Shown: positions 39,985 to 51,599, counted from the first letter of the stretch. The stretch is DNA of 64,000 bases from Watersipora subatra (GCF_963576615.1 NC_088708.1:66008672-66072671); one strand, 5' to 3'. Numbers and translations: made by a program. Notes: generated from the sequence alone by a model not told the origin.

Positions 39985-40961
39985 ATGTTATATGTTACTT
40001 CATAAATTCTATGCGTGACTATGTTATTTTTTATTTGTTATAAGTCTTATGGTACATGTTATACTTATATGTTGATAGTTGTATTTTATTGTAAATACTG
40101 ATGTAAATATAATGCTGTACTATTTTTTAGGAAAAGCACTAAACTAGATAAAAACTATAGAGCAATGTGTTGCATAGAAAAAATCCTGAATTAATCTGAA
40201 ACATTTTACAATATTTCTTGTTAATTTATCTGTAACTCATTGGGTTGAATCTGTATCCATCATTATGAGCGTCTCCTTGGAACAAGAATTCCGGTACACA
40301 AGCTGCCTGAACAGATAGTTTGACTAACACCAAAACAGAGAAATATTCTTTTCTCTAGATTTCATAACAAACATACTATTTGACGACAGCTGGAGCATCA
40401 TTGAGTGGGTGTGTGACTATTTTCAGCCTCAGCCAAAATCAACCAAATCAATTTCCAAGATTATATATGTTAATAGTAGGATTGGTCCATTGTACTGCTC
40501 TGCCGAGGATTTGGAATGTGTGGGCTGTTAATATTCCACAGGGTTATTTATAAGCTAATCTGAACTCATGCCAACCTGGTGGTCTACGATATTCCACTAA
40601 TCAATCAGGATACAACTCTGCTTTGATTAAGTGGGATAGGAATGAAGCGATAGTCATAGTATATGAAGCTATAGAGCCAGAGGCCAATTTCACTACATTG
40701 TTTTTATTTTCTGATTAAATATATACTATATCACTAAAGGATTTGCAGCATTTTGTTATTAACAAATTTTGTTATTTATTTGACGAGTCTGAAGTGTGTG
40801 ATGATCTAAAGCATTTCTGTGTTATCCAATCGCTAATCTGTTGTTTCAAATGTTTCGAACGCGCACAAATTTTGTCCGATGGCAGATTGTCTGCTGATTA
40901 GTGATTGGCAGAGTCATGCTAAAGCAAAATATATTGCTTTGATATACTTTTTAACATACAG

Positions 40962-41447
40962 TAGTGCAGTAGTGGTTAGTGCAGTAGTGGTTATTGCAGT
41001 AGTGGTTATTGCAGTAGTGGTTAGTGCAGTAGCGGTTAGTGCAGTAGTGGTTAGTGCAGTAGTGGTTATTGCAGTTGTGGTTATTGCAGTAGTGGTTAGT
41101 TCATTAGTGGTTATTGCAGTTGTGGCTGTTGCAGTTCTGGTTAGTGCAGAAGTTGTTAGTGTAGTAGTAGTTGGTGTAGTAGTGGTTAGTGCAGTAGTGG
41201 TTAGTGCAGCAGTGGTTAGGGTAGTAGTGGTTAGTGCAATAGTGGTTAATGCAATAGTGGTAAGTGCAGTAGTGGTTAGTGCAGTAGTGGTTAGTGTAGT
41301 AGTGGTTGGTGTAGTAGTGGTTAGTGCAGTAGTGGTTAGTGCAGTAGTGGTTAGTGCAATAGTGGTAAGTGCAATAGTGGCTAGTGCAGTAGTAATTAGT
41401 GCAGTAGTGGATATTGCAGTAGCGGTTAGTGCAGTAGTGTGGTAATG
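40962..41447. repeat. 15-bp minisatellite (GCAGTAGTGGTTAGT)
   Basis: About 32 units with substitutions such as GTTATT and GTTGGT. The + frame reads VVVSA repeats; no signal for a gene apart from repeat-driven openness. Confidence 0.95.
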
Positions 41448-41449
41448 GT

Positions 41450-42235
41450 TAGTGCTTTCATGATGTTGTCTAAATAAATTTTGATTGCCAGGTCGGTCTG
41501 CAAAAAGCCAACATTTCCATTTTAATTTTGTTGTTTGTACAAAGACCGGTTTACACTAATATGTTTAGATCTACAGCTCTTTTAATCCAACTTGCTGAAA
41601 AACTCATGTTACAACAGATAATGTAATTCATATGTCTGTAAACATTTCTGGTCATTGCTCATAGACTTTGCTTGATTGGTTTGAGATTTAGCAAGAAACA
41701 TCGTAAAGAGACAAGCATAACTACATATATATTTAGTATGTGTTTGAAGCTTCATAAACAACTTTAAGTATTTCTCCACAAAGAGAGCACAACTCCGCAA
41801 AAATGGATCATTGGAAGATGTATTTCAGTGGAATACTCATTTTTGCGCAGGTCGTCAACTTCGTTAGCAATTTTTAAAACTACTTTTAAAGATTGGTCTC
41901 AATGGTATGACTAGTTGCAAGGAATAACAACAGCAAGACCAGTTAATTTCTTGTCAACTAGGAATTGTTGACTGTCACCAGATGAATCAGAGTAATAAAT
42001 AAGACAGCATATTTTTATAATTTAAAGACCAGTCAAACCCTTGTAATCATTTGAGTGAACCACAAATTACTGGCTCATGATGAGGCAGTGTGGATAGTAA
42101 CCGATTACTAGCTTCCTCATCAGTTCTCATGGCTAGTCTGTTCTGAAGGAAGTGAGCTAGCTGCTCAATTGCCGGCTATAGTCTCGATCCAGACTATGTT
42201 CAATATTGCGGAATCATAATATTAATAATAGTAAT
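41450..42235. other. No gene recognised
   Basis: Ordinary AT-rich sequence between the 15-bp minisatellite and the SINE. Confidence 0.5.
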
Positions 42236-42460
42236 CTTTACTATAATAAGACCCGTGTCCGTCGGTCCGTCTGTCCCTCTGTTCGTCTGTCCATCTGTCC
42301 GTCTGTCCGAAGTCCCTTTTAGAAGTTAGGAAAAAAAGCATTGCACAAAAATCGAACATTGATATTCGGCTTAGTAAACCTCAAATACATCACTTAACCA
42401 ACTTGCTGTATTGTGGAATAATTGTGCAGATACTTATTACACTTGATAATATCTCGGCTC
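42236..42460 (-). mobile_element. tRNA-derived SINE, copy 2
   Basis: Read on the minus strand it has a tRNA-like head (GCAAGTTGGTTAAGTGATGT, later TGTTCGATTTTT as B box) and a tail with an expanded GGACAGACGGACAGATGG array ending CTTATTATAGTAAAG. It matches the copy at 20611-20755. Confidence 0.7.
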
Positions 42461-43226
42461 ACGGTAACTGCCAGCATATACTAGTTCTAATAATATTAGT
42501 ACTAGTAATATTAATATCGTTTGCCTATGTACACGGAAAATGGTCCATAATCCTTAGCACAGGTTTCATTTGACAATTTAGTCTATTTGTTTTATTCAGC
42601 TACTGGTTGTCATCTAAATTCACTAATTATGGTAGTCTGTGCTTCAAGAGTTTCGGCCATTATCTTTGGTCAAAGAATGGACAGGAGGCCTCAAAGCCCG
42701 CAGTTGAAAGATATGCAGTGGAATATTGGTACAGTATGATGGAAGCTGAGGGTTGCCTATGTAACACAAATACCAATTGACGTGATAGCATTCCATTGTA
42801 CAGTAGCTATTTGCCAAGTTGCTATGGTTATTTTTAATTTTGGGATCTTTTATTTCAATGCATAAAATCCTAGTTTAGTGTACTGAGTGAAGCTGTAACT
42901 AAGTACGCTGTTAGCATTGCTTTATCTGCATCAATAGATTTTCATTCTGAATAATTCTTGCATAACATTGCGTCATTGAGCACCTGAAACATGTTTTGTG
43001 AAATTATGCCCTCTCGTTTTCAAGTAATTTCTTTGGTTGCAGGGATGTTGTATGTAGAAATTTCTCAATTGTCATTGAAAGCTAAGAGCAAAATATTGGG
43101 AGTTTACAGTACTCATGAACGTGACAGCAAGTTGATTAAGTTTTAGTTATGCAGTTGTTAGGGTAATAAATCACTTCAGCATATCTTCTGTAAAAAAGAT
43201 CCAATAAGATGCTAGTATCTTGAATG

Positions 43227-43250
43227 GGCCTCTAGAAGTCCACTATATAA
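43227..43250 (+). promoter_or_regulatory. Core promoter of left Cys-free gene: GGCCTC-N11-TATATAA
   Basis: GGCCTC at 43227-43232, 11 bases, TATATAA at 43244-43250, 97 bp before the ATG at 43347. Downstream, ATCTTCTGATTGCTTGGATA is shared with the right copy and, with one change, the 57.6-kb gene, so it may be near the transcription start. Confidence 0.87.
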
Positions 43251-43346
43251 ACAGAAGTCTTGAGGGGAGAGGAGTATCTTCTGATTGCTTGGATAATTTT
43301 GCACTTTTACCTTCTTCTTTTGACTCGAAACTCTGCTTTTGTAAAA

Positions 43347-46241
43347 ATGTCTGACAGCGGTAAGAAAAATCATATCTCAATACTTTAACAAGAAGCTTAC
43401 AAGCATTTTATAAAAATATTTTGTAAAAAATTTGATCAGCAGTTCTGTAGTACCGCTGCCGTATAGTATTACAAGGGAGATGATTACAGTCAATACAAAG
43501 AGTACTAGCTAACAGCTATAAATAGTTTGTATTCATTTTTAAAACCGCTATATTTTAACATTTAAATAAACTTGAACAATTATACATTTTAGAAAAGCAA
43601 GCACCTGCTGAGGAGGTTGAGGTTGCTGCCGAAAACTCCTCGGAAGAGGGCAAGGTCAAGGCTAAGCCTAAGGGTGAGTGTATTAAAACATTCAGGCTAC
43701 TTACTTGTTATAGCTAGAGAATTATAGTGCCACACGGCAGTTATTAGGTCATTTTAATTTTTATTACTGTAAAACAGTTGTTTATTAATTATTATTCAAT
43801 CCTTTCATTTTACTTTCAAAATACAAAATATTCACATGTTTAAAATAAGAGCAGGAAACATACGAATTGTAAGTACAGTCAAACATGGATAACTCGTCCA
43901 CGGATAGCTCGAACACATGGTTAATTCGAACATTTCCTTTGGTCCGTTCCCACGTAATGATAAATTGCTATAGATAACTTGAACTCAACACTGTTAATTC
44001 GAACTGTTTTTTTGCCCAACAGCTACCGAAACGGTTGTTATCGCTTTAGAAAATCACTTTATTCAAAGCCATAGAGGTAAACTTCATCTTTTCGTAATTC
44101 ATAAGCGTCGTTATTACCACCATCGGCAAAATATTTTTGTCAACGACTTTTCTAAAAGTTTGGTGAAATTTGATTTATACTGCGATACGATGAATAGCAC
44201 GGGCTAGCCGGGTCACGCGCGCAAGAATTTTCGCCACGCACATACAAAACAAAAATCGCATGTTGTTTTGTATGTGCGTGGCGAAAATCCTTGAGTGCGT
44301 GACTCGGCTAGCCCGTGATGAATAGTTTTCCGACGTTGATTCCGTGTTGAATCAACGTCGGAATGTTGAATGTTTAAAACGTTTTAAAAAATGTTGTAAT
44401 TAAACGTATACGTTGTCTGAGCTACAAAAAACTATTCATCGTTTGACCTAAACACAGAATACGTGTGTACATTCAATAAGTATCTATTAAAAAAGCGTGA
44501 GTGATATAGAATGTACCGTAAAACCTCGTAAAACTTCTAATTGAACTGCCTCGGAGTGTTGCTCTTAACGCATCCCAGGTAAAGTAAGGTAATCTGCATA
44601 AACTTCAAGAAAAAACGGTAAAATTGATCGTGGGTAAAACCCCAAAAGAAAAAAATGTCTTTTCTTTTGAGCATTTCAACAACGATCAAGTTTTGCCAAT
44701 GTCAATCTGAAAAACGTCCTGGCAATAACATCCAGACCTGCCAACCCAAGAGAGGGGCAATGCGTGAGATTTGGTTTTGGGGCAATTGATGTATCAATGA
44801 TAGTATATATATAAAATTGTGGAAATTGGGGCAAAAAATCTCACGCACTTCTCACGCATTTTCATTTTTTCTTTGGGGTGATTGCGTGAGTCTCACGCCC
44901 AATGCGTGAGAGTTGGCAGGTATGATAACATCACCTCAAACAACAAACCAATCTCAAGTGATAGAAAAATCTCTATACTTTTTCATGAAAACGTTTTAAA
45001 CTTTACATTAGAAGCATTTAATTTGAAACAAGCCATTTGTGCTTTTGATTTATATTATAGTTTGTATATGTACATGTATCTACTAATAAATAAGTAAATA
45101 TATGGACTTGTGACAGTGCTCTGATAACTTGAATGCTCTGATAATTCGAACACTTTTGCTCGGTCCCTTGAAGTTCGAGTTATCCATGTTTGACTGTATG
45201 TGCTATTTTTCTTCAATAGATTTTATGTGCGCCATCTTGCCATTTTCATACTTTGTTTCCTCTCTGAATTTTTCCCTTGCAGAAATATTTAAAAATCATT
45301 TTATAAATCAGCTATTAGGTCATTTAAGTGTTTATATTCAGTTTGTCATTGTCCACGTTTTTCATCTCGCTGCTTGTCCAACTATCAAATGGTTGATTAA
45401 TGTGCTTGATATGGGAAGAAATTCTAGACATTCATCACTTGATCTCAATATGACTACGTTTACTATCTATAAACTTGTCTCTTTTCTACTCACAATTTTC
45501 ATTTGTAAAAACAACTAAGAATCTTATTATAATTTTTGTTGGCATTTAGCTATCATCCTCTTTAGCTATCATCCTCTTTAGCTATCATCCTCTTTAGCTA
45601 TCTTCCTCTTTAGCTATCTTCCTCTTTAGCTATCTTCCTCTTTAGCTATCTTCTTCTTTAGCTATCTTCCTCTTTAGCTATCTTCCTCTTTAGCTATCTT
45701 CTTCTTTAGTTACCATCTTCTTTAGCTATCTTCCTCTTTAGCTATCATCCTCTTTAGCTATCTTCCTCTTTAGCACATTAAGCTGAAAAAGTTTGAAAAT
45801 AAATTTCAGCATCAATAGCCTACTGATCAGCTATGACTAAAAAATTTGCTGAGTGTGTAGAAAAAACTCATCGGCATATATTAGAAAATTGCACCAATTG
45901 TGTAGAGATATTGATATATAACATAAAAGCGAAATAAGGGGAGGTATGACTTGTGATACACTTTGTATAAAAAACACAAGTTTACAACAGTGTATTAACT
46001 AACAATATAATTGTACACACTAAATAAATCATGGAATGAATGTTACCCTTCATCATATTTTTAGAAGGAGGTGAAAGCGCTGAAGGTGAACAGGAAGGTG
46101 ACGCTAGCAAGTCTGAAGACAGCCCCCCACGTAAGTATTTTAAAGTACTCTTATCAAACCATTTCTCCTATTTTGTCTGAACTTAAGCTTTTCTTAGAAG
46201 TATTTGACTCGTACTTTTTTCTTGTTGTAGAAGACAGCTAA
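43347..46241 (+). CDS. Cys-free paralogue of a metallothionein-like protein, left copy
   Basis: Four exons: 43347-43359, 43593-43673, 46065-46130 and 46231-46241, 56 residues. The protein opens MSDSEKQAPAEEVEV, has the basic linker GKVKAKPK and ends SEDSPPQDS. It has 17 Asp/Glu, six Lys, no Cys, no His and no aromatic residue, so it is probably a disordered acidic protein. Exons 1, 2 and 4 have exactly the same lengths and phases as the Cys-rich gene at 57618-58608 (13, 81 and 11 bp; exon 3 is 66 against 84). The start DSEKQ, the linker and the end line up residue for residue, with Pro, Val, Ser or Gly in place of each Cys. Metal binding through thiols is therefore lost; actual function is unknown. 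Intron 2 is enlarged by a transposon. Splice sites are canonical and the frame is intact, so it looks expressed. Confidence 0.85.
44198..44317. mobile_element. Foldback MITE, 120 bp, 8-bp target duplication (hAT-like), nested
   Basis: Nearly perfect palindrome with ends CACGGGCTAGCCG / CGGCTAGCCCGTG and inner arms GCCACGCACATACAAAAC / GTTTTGTATGTGCGTGGC. Flanked by ATGAATAG on both sides (44190-44197 and 44318-44325), the 8-bp duplication typical of hAT elements. Confidence 0.88.
44331..44363. repeat. Hairpin inside the pogo-like element
   Basis: CCGACGTTGATTC and GAATCAACGTCGG form a 13-bp stem around a six-base loop, immediately after the nested MITE. Confidence 0.85.
44733..44924. mobile_element. 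hAT-type MITE, 192 bp, nested
   Basis: Ends CAGACCTGCCAAC and, inverted, CATACCTGCCAAC. Flanked by an exact 8-bp duplication ATAACATC (44725-44732 and 44925-44932). Interior words GCGTGAGA/TCTCACGC are inverted as well. No coding capacity. Confidence 0.88.
45548..45775. repeat. 16-bp minisatellite (AGCTATCTTCCTCTTT), left arm
   Basis: About 14 units in intron 2 of the left Cys-free gene; the right arm has only about four at 50394-50462. Copy-number change is thus one of the few differences between arms. Confidence 0.95.
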
Positions 46242-46426
46242 CTCATCATCCGTTTACTCTCTCCGTCTCTTGAAAAGCCTTCACCTCACTCCTTGCCCAG
46301 CATGCTGCTAGTGTCAGAAGACGTGTACATAACAAATTAATTTATAAATTAAAAGTAACAATCTTACAAAAGGTTGTATTTTATATTTTTATTTATGTAC
46401 GAAGGTGCTTAGAATCAGGATTTTTA

Positions 46427-46432
46427 AATAAA
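46427..46432 (+). terminator. Candidate polyadenylation signal, left Cys-free gene
   Basis: AATAAA about 185 bases after the stop, conserved in the mirrored position of the right arm (about 49727-49735, minus strand). Confidence 0.6.
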
Positions 46433-47149
46433 GCTCACAGTGTATGTGGAGGCAATTACGAATGTAGACTAAGCTCTCTGATGATGTGAATAGATGTTGA
46501 TTTTGTTGTAACTCTATTCTCATAGACGCATTTTGATACGCTTTGTCTTAAAGCTACTGTAACTGCTACCATCTGATGTTTTATCTTGAACTGTCAGAAT
46601 AAATACAGCCAATAGCTTTAACACAATTCAACCACCTGCCTATTTGTGTCATCTGATTGGTGATAGTCTGCTCAACCACTTTATCAAGATGCATAATCAG
46701 TGTCAAAGTAGCAGTGAATTCTTGAGATGTCTCTAGTGACAGCCAGTTCTGGTAAAATATTCATGGCTCTTATTGGCACAATAGAACGTGTCTATGCACT
46801 ATAGGCCGTAGTCTGAGTTCAGAGAATCATGGTCTATACACAGAGGATCATAGTCTAACTACTGTGAAGCATACAGTACATTAAACACATTTGATAGTAT
46901 TCAAAGCAATGCAGGCAATGGATGTAGTCATAGGACATAAGACCAAAGTCTTCACTCTTGGCACCATAGCCTAAGCACTGCAGTTCATAGTGTAAGCATA
47001 TTGTGGGCATAGAGAATCATAGTCTATAGACCATAATGGGTTATACAGTCTTCCAAACAGCTGCTCAAAATAACTTAGATGTTAGCACATTGACTTCTGA
47101 TCTGTCCGTTAAGGTTATAGAGACAATCTTTAAAAACGTGTCTGCGTTT

Positions 47150-47265
47150 GTGTTGTGCGTGTGTGTATGCACGCACGCACACGCACACACGCACACACAC
47201 GTGTATGTTTACGTATGTATGTGCATGCGTGTGCACACACGTGGTTGTGTATGGGCATGCATGCG
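47150..47265. repeat. Imperfect (CA/TG)n with CGCACG words
   Basis: Alternating purine-pyrimidine stretch (GTGTGTATGCACGCACGCAC and on), potentially Z-DNA forming. Confidence 0.85.
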
Positions 47266-47269
47266 GTGT

Positions 47270-47440
47270 GTGCTAAACACCCACCTGCTAAACATTCACC
47301 TGTTGGCTAAACACCCACCTGCCCGCTAAACACCCACCTGCTGGCTAAACACCCACCTGCTGGCTAAACACCCACCTGCCTACTAAACACCCACCTGCTG
47401 GCTAAACACCCACCTGCTGACTAAACGCCCACCCGCTGGC
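47270..47440. repeat. 19-bp minisatellite (GCTAAACACCCACCTGCTG)
   Basis: About eight units with small indels in the palindrome spacer. Confidence 0.93.
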
Positions 47441-47555
47441 TATCTGATCTAAAATGAGAGCAATATCGGGCATCGCGGCCTGACTGCTAGTACAAGTGAA
47501 AAATTTAAGACAAAATTACTATGGGAAATGGCGAGTGCTTTAATATTCTATTAAA

Positions 47556-48178
47556 AAAGAAGTAGAAAATATCTGTGATGTTCAGCTACTTGAGATATCG
47601 CACAGAGCATAGAAAATTTTCGTTGTTTCAACTAGCTTAACCTTTGAAGTTATTTGAACAGCCTGTGTGATTAGGCGTTTGGAGATTTGAGTTTGGGAAA
47701 GGCTGTTTAGATGCATTTGTTAGACGTCAACCTATTGTCTCCTATGCAAAATCAAATGCACAAACAAATAACTATTATTAAAGAATAAAGATATAATAAA
47801 ACTAAGGTTATCTCTGTCACCGTGACCATAAACCTCTGACACTATATTAATATTAGTATTCAAATTGACCATATTCACTCAAGCTCTGTCTTATGTAATA
47901 GCTTAAACTGAGCTTCATTTTCCAACTCAGTAACAAAATACAGAGCTTTAAAGATCTATCCTTTCTTGAAGCCAAAGTATTTGATGTTTATTTTGTGTAG
48001 TTGATTCGGTCAAGAATGCTACGCTTTCCAAGGTCAAATTGTCAAATGCGGATTACCACAGGCTATTCAAAGAACTTCCAAGATTGAACTAGTTGAGACA
48101 CGCCTTATTTCCTATGTTCTGTATGATATTTCAAATAGCTAAACATCACAGATATTCTGTACTTCTTTTGTTGTAGGT
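47556..48178. repeat. Inverted repeat within the palindrome spacer
   Basis: AATATCTGTGATGTTCAGCT and, later, GAACAGCCTGTG on the left are mirrored by AGCTAAACATCACAGATATT and CACAGGCTATTC on the right. Arms of about 135 bp are diverged, with a 350-bp centre. Probably a foldback element. Confidence 0.75.
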
Positions 48179-48197
48179 AATGAATGCGCGAAGCTTG

Positions 48198-49048
48198 AAG
48201 GTTGACTTGCAACAAAATTCACTTTACAGTTATTTGGTATCAAAAGATTCACTGTGTTTTACTCTGCTGTGTTGTAGATGCAAAATATGTGGAATTGTGA
48301 TTACAAGCTCTTAAAAACTCAAAAACGAACAGTTAATCGCAGCCATCAGCAGACGACGCACTCAACTCGACATGCTTATTGTTTTGACACTTGATGTTAT
48401 CGCGTGAAATGAAAGGCCAATAAAAGGCTCAATATAAAACGTTTTCGTAGCACTAGTTTATGACAAACACTTTGGGTTTTACCAAAAAACCCTTATCAAA
48501 TATAGATGTTCGCTACTTTACAGTTTCACTTCAGTTTGGTCTAATCATCTAGTCGTAATCTGATCATGTGACCAATACTTCCTGCCAAATAGCGCGAACA
48601 ATTTTTTCAGCATTTTTTGACTATCACAGGTGACCAACAGGCTCATCATAATTTTTAGAGGATGATATACACTCCATCGAGCTAAGGTTAAAAAATTAAA
48701 CAAATTTTTACAATAGGTTTTGAGATAACAGTTCTCAAAGCGACAGCATTACAATGATGATGAAATAGACGCGTAAGGACAATAGAAATGGTTTTATTGA
48801 ATGCGTGAAGTATAATTGTGAAAATATTTCGACAGATGAGACTGCATGAAACTGTAAACAGAAGCCATCATGTTCAACTACATCCCATTTGAGCCGTTTT
48901 GGAAAGGCGATTCACTGTTTGTTTTGAGCTTTTAAGAGTTTAAAATCACATTTCCACATATTTTGCACCTGCAACACAGCAGAGTAAAATGTGGTGAATC
49001 TTTTGATACCAAATAACTGTAACGTGAATTTTGTTGCAAGTCAACCTT
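48198..49048. mobile_element. Terminal-inverted-repeat element, long copy, abutting the right palindrome arm
   Basis: Same ends as 22871-23254 (AAGGTTGACTTGCAACAAAA), with about 100 bp of mirrored sequence at each end and a longer interior, 851 bp. Its right end touches the first mirrored base of the right arm, and no matching target duplication is seen across it. Confidence 0.78.
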
Positions 49049-49918
49049 TAACCGGCAGATCAGAAATCAATCTGCTAACATCCAAGCTATTTTGAGCAGC
49101 TGTTTGGAAGCCTGTATAACCCATTATGGTCTATAGACTATGATTCTCTATGCCCACAATATGCTTACACTATGAACTGCAGTGCTTAGGCTATGGTGCC
49201 AAGAGTGAAGACTTTGGTCTTATGTCCTATAACTATCATCCATTGCCTGCATTGCTTTGAATACTATCAAATGTGTTTAATGTACTGTATGCTTCACAGT
49301 AGTTAGACTATGATCCTCTGTGTATAGACCATGATTCTCTGAACTCAGACTACGGCCTATAGTGCATAGACACGTTCTATTGTGCCAATAAGAGCCATGA
49401 ATATTTTACCAGAACTGGCTGTCACTAGAGACATCTCAAGAATTCACTGCTACTTTGAAACTGATTATTGATTTGATAAAGTGGTTGAGCAGACTATCAC
49501 CAATCAGATGACACAAATAGGCAGGTGGTTGAATTGTGTTAAAGCTATTGGCTATATTTATTCTGACAGTCCAAGATAAAACATCAGATGGTAGCAGTTA
49601 CTGTAGCTTTAAGACAAAGCGTATAATAATGCATCTATGAGAACAGAGTTACAACAAAATCAACATCTATTCACATCATCAGAGAGCTTAGTCTACATTC
49701 GTAATTGTCTCCACACACACTGTGAGCTTTATTTGAAAATCCTGATTCTAAGCACCTTCGTACATAAATAAAAATATAAAAAACAATCTTTTGTAAGATT
49801 GTTACTTTTAATTTATAAATTAATTTGTTATGTACACGTCTTCTGACACTAGCAGCATGCTGGGCAAGGAGTGAGGTGAAGGTTTTTCAAGAGACGGAGA
49901 GAGTAAACGGATGATGAG

Positions 49919-51338
49919 TTAGCTGTCTTCTACAACAAGAAAAAATTACGAGTCAAATATTTCTAAGAAAAGCTTGAGTTCAGACAAAATAACAAAATAG
50001 GAGAAATGGTTTGATAAGAGTACTTTAAAATACTTACGTGGGGGGCTGTCTTCAGACTTGCTAGCGTCACCTTCCTGTTCACCTTCAGCGCTTTCACCTC
50101 CTTCTAAAAATATGATAAAGGGTAACATTCATTCCATGATTTATTTAGTGTGTACAATTATATTGATAGTTAATACACTGTTGTACACTTATGTTTTTTA
50201 TACAAAGTGTATCACAAGTCATACCTCTCCTTATTTCGCTTTTATGTTATATATCAATATCTCTACACAATTGGTGCAATTTTCTAATATATGCCGATAA
50301 ATATTTTCTACGCCCTCAGCAAATTTTCTAGTCATATTTCGACATCAGTATTGATGTCGAAGATTATGTTCAAACTTTTGCAGTTTAATGTGCTAAGGAG
50401 GAAGATAGCTAAAGAGGAAGATAGCTAAGGAGGAAGATAGCTAAAGAGGAAGATAGCTAAATGCCAACAAAAATTATAGTAATATTTTTAGTTGTCTTTA
50501 CAAATGAAAATTGTGAGTAGAAAAGAGGCAAGTGTATAAATAGTAAACGTAGAGTCATATTGAGATCAAGTGATGAATGTCTAGAATTTCTTCCCATATC
50601 AAACACATTAATCAACCATTTGATAGTTGGAAAAGCAGCGAGATGAAAAACGTGGACAATGACAAACTGAATATAAACACTTAAATGACCTAATAGCTGT
50701 TGTATAAAATGATTTTTAAATATTTCTGCAAGGGAAAAATTCAGAGAGGAAACAGAGTATGAAAATGTCAAAACGGCGCACATAAAATCTATTGAAGCAA
50801 AATAGCACATGCTTACAATTCGTATGTTTCCTGCTTTTATTTTAAACATGTGAATATTTTGTATTTTGAAAGTAAAATGAAAGGATCGAATAATAATTAA
50901 TAAACAACTGTTTTACAGTAATAAAAATTAAAATGACCTAATAACTGCCGTGTGGCACTATAATTCTCTAGCTATAACAAGTAAGTAGCCTGAACGTTTT
51001 AATACACTCACCCTTAGGCTTAGCCTTGACCTTGCCCTCTTCCGAGGAGTTTTCGGCAGCAACCTCAACCTCTTCAGCAGGTGCTTGCTTTTCTAAAATG
51101 TATAATTGTTCAAGTTTATTTAAATGTTAAAATATAGCGGTTTTAAAAATGAATACAAACTATTTATAGCTGTTAGCTAGTACTCTTTGTATTGACTGTA
51201 ATCATCTCCCTTGTAATACTATACGGCAGCGGTACTACAGAACTGCTGATCAAATTTTTTACAAAATATTTTTATAAAATGCTTGTAAGCTTCTTGTTAA
51301 AGTATTGAGATATGATTTTTCTTACCGCTGTCAGACAT
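49919..51338 (-). CDS. Cys-free paralogue of a metallothionein-like protein, right copy
   Basis: Minus-strand exons 51338-51326, 51092-51012, 50103-50038 and 49929-49919, 56 residues, identical in protein to the left copy. I see one synonymous difference in the 171 coding bases (GAA for GAG in exon 2). All splice sites are preserved. Intron 2 lacks the pogo-like element and is therefore the ancestral form. The two genes converge tail to tail about 3.7 kb apart. The near-identity, much closer than to the 57.6-kb paralogue, means recent inverted duplication or ongoing gene conversion between arms. Role unknown; acidic, disordered and without metal-ligand residues. Confidence 0.85.
50394..50462. 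repeat. 16-bp minisatellite, right arm (about four units)
   Basis: AAAGAGGAAGATAGCT on the + strand; the mirror of 45548-45775 with far fewer units. Confidence 0.93.
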
Positions 51339-51434
51339 TTTAGCAAGAGTAGAGTTTTGAGTTACGAGAAGAAGGTAAATGTGCAGAGTTATCCAAGCAA
51401 TCAGAAGATACTCCTCTCCCCTCAAGACTTCTGT

Positions 51435-51458
51435 TTATATAGCAGATTTCTAGAGGCC
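51435..51458 (-). promoter_or_regulatory. Core promoter of right Cys-free gene: GGCCTC-N11-TATATAA
   Basis: Minus strand: GGCCTC (51458-51453), 11 bases, TATATAA (51441-51435), 97 bp before the ATG at 51338; same as the left copy. Confidence 0.87.
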
Positions 51459-51599
51459 CATTCAAGATACTAGCATCTTATTGGATCTTTTTTACAGAAG
51501 ATATGTTGAAGTGATTTATTACCCTAACAACTGCATAACTAAAACTTAATCAACTTGCTGTCACGTTCATGAGTACTGTAAACTCCCAATATTTGAGCC

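Larger units (their letters stand above)
43876..45196. mobile_element. pogo/Tigger-like element, 1321 bp, TA target duplication
   Basis: Inverted ends CAGTCAAACATGGATAACTC (20 bp shown, 21 in all), flanked by TA on each side. The right palindrome arm, near 50811-50820, has the uninterrupted target, reading GTAAG(C/T)ATGTGC when turned round, which fixes both ends. CAG ends plus a TA duplication fit the pogo branch of Tc1/mariner. No transposase frame was recognised, so it is non-autonomous. Two hAT-type MITEs are nested in it. Confidence 0.9.
43092..47111. repeat. Large inverted repeat, left arm
   Basis: Pairs with 49049-51593 in reverse orientation from AATATTGGGAGTTTACAG at the outer edge to CTGATCTG.CCG.TTA at the inner edge. 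By eye there are only a few differences per hundred bases. The left arm is longer because it carries the transposon at 43876-45196 and a longer 16-bp array at 45548-45775. Each arm contains one whole Cys-free gene with its promoter and 3' region, in convergent orientation. Confidence 0.93.
47112..48197. other. Palindrome spacer: simple repeats and a second inverted repeat
   Basis: Sequence between the arms, not mirrored across the centre. It holds a CA/TG-rich run, a 19-bp minisatellite and a separate inverted repeat (47556-47690 against 48040-48178). No gene recognised. Confidence 0.7.
49049..51593. repeat. Large inverted repeat, right arm
   Basis: Mirror of 43092-47111 without the pogo-like insertion and with a shorter 16-bp array. 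Contains the second Cys-free gene on the minus strand. Confidence 0.93.

Noticed and set aside
40879-41445. 188-codon frame rich in VVVSA
   Set aside because: Produced by the 15-bp minisatellite; no start context, signal or flanking exon supports it.
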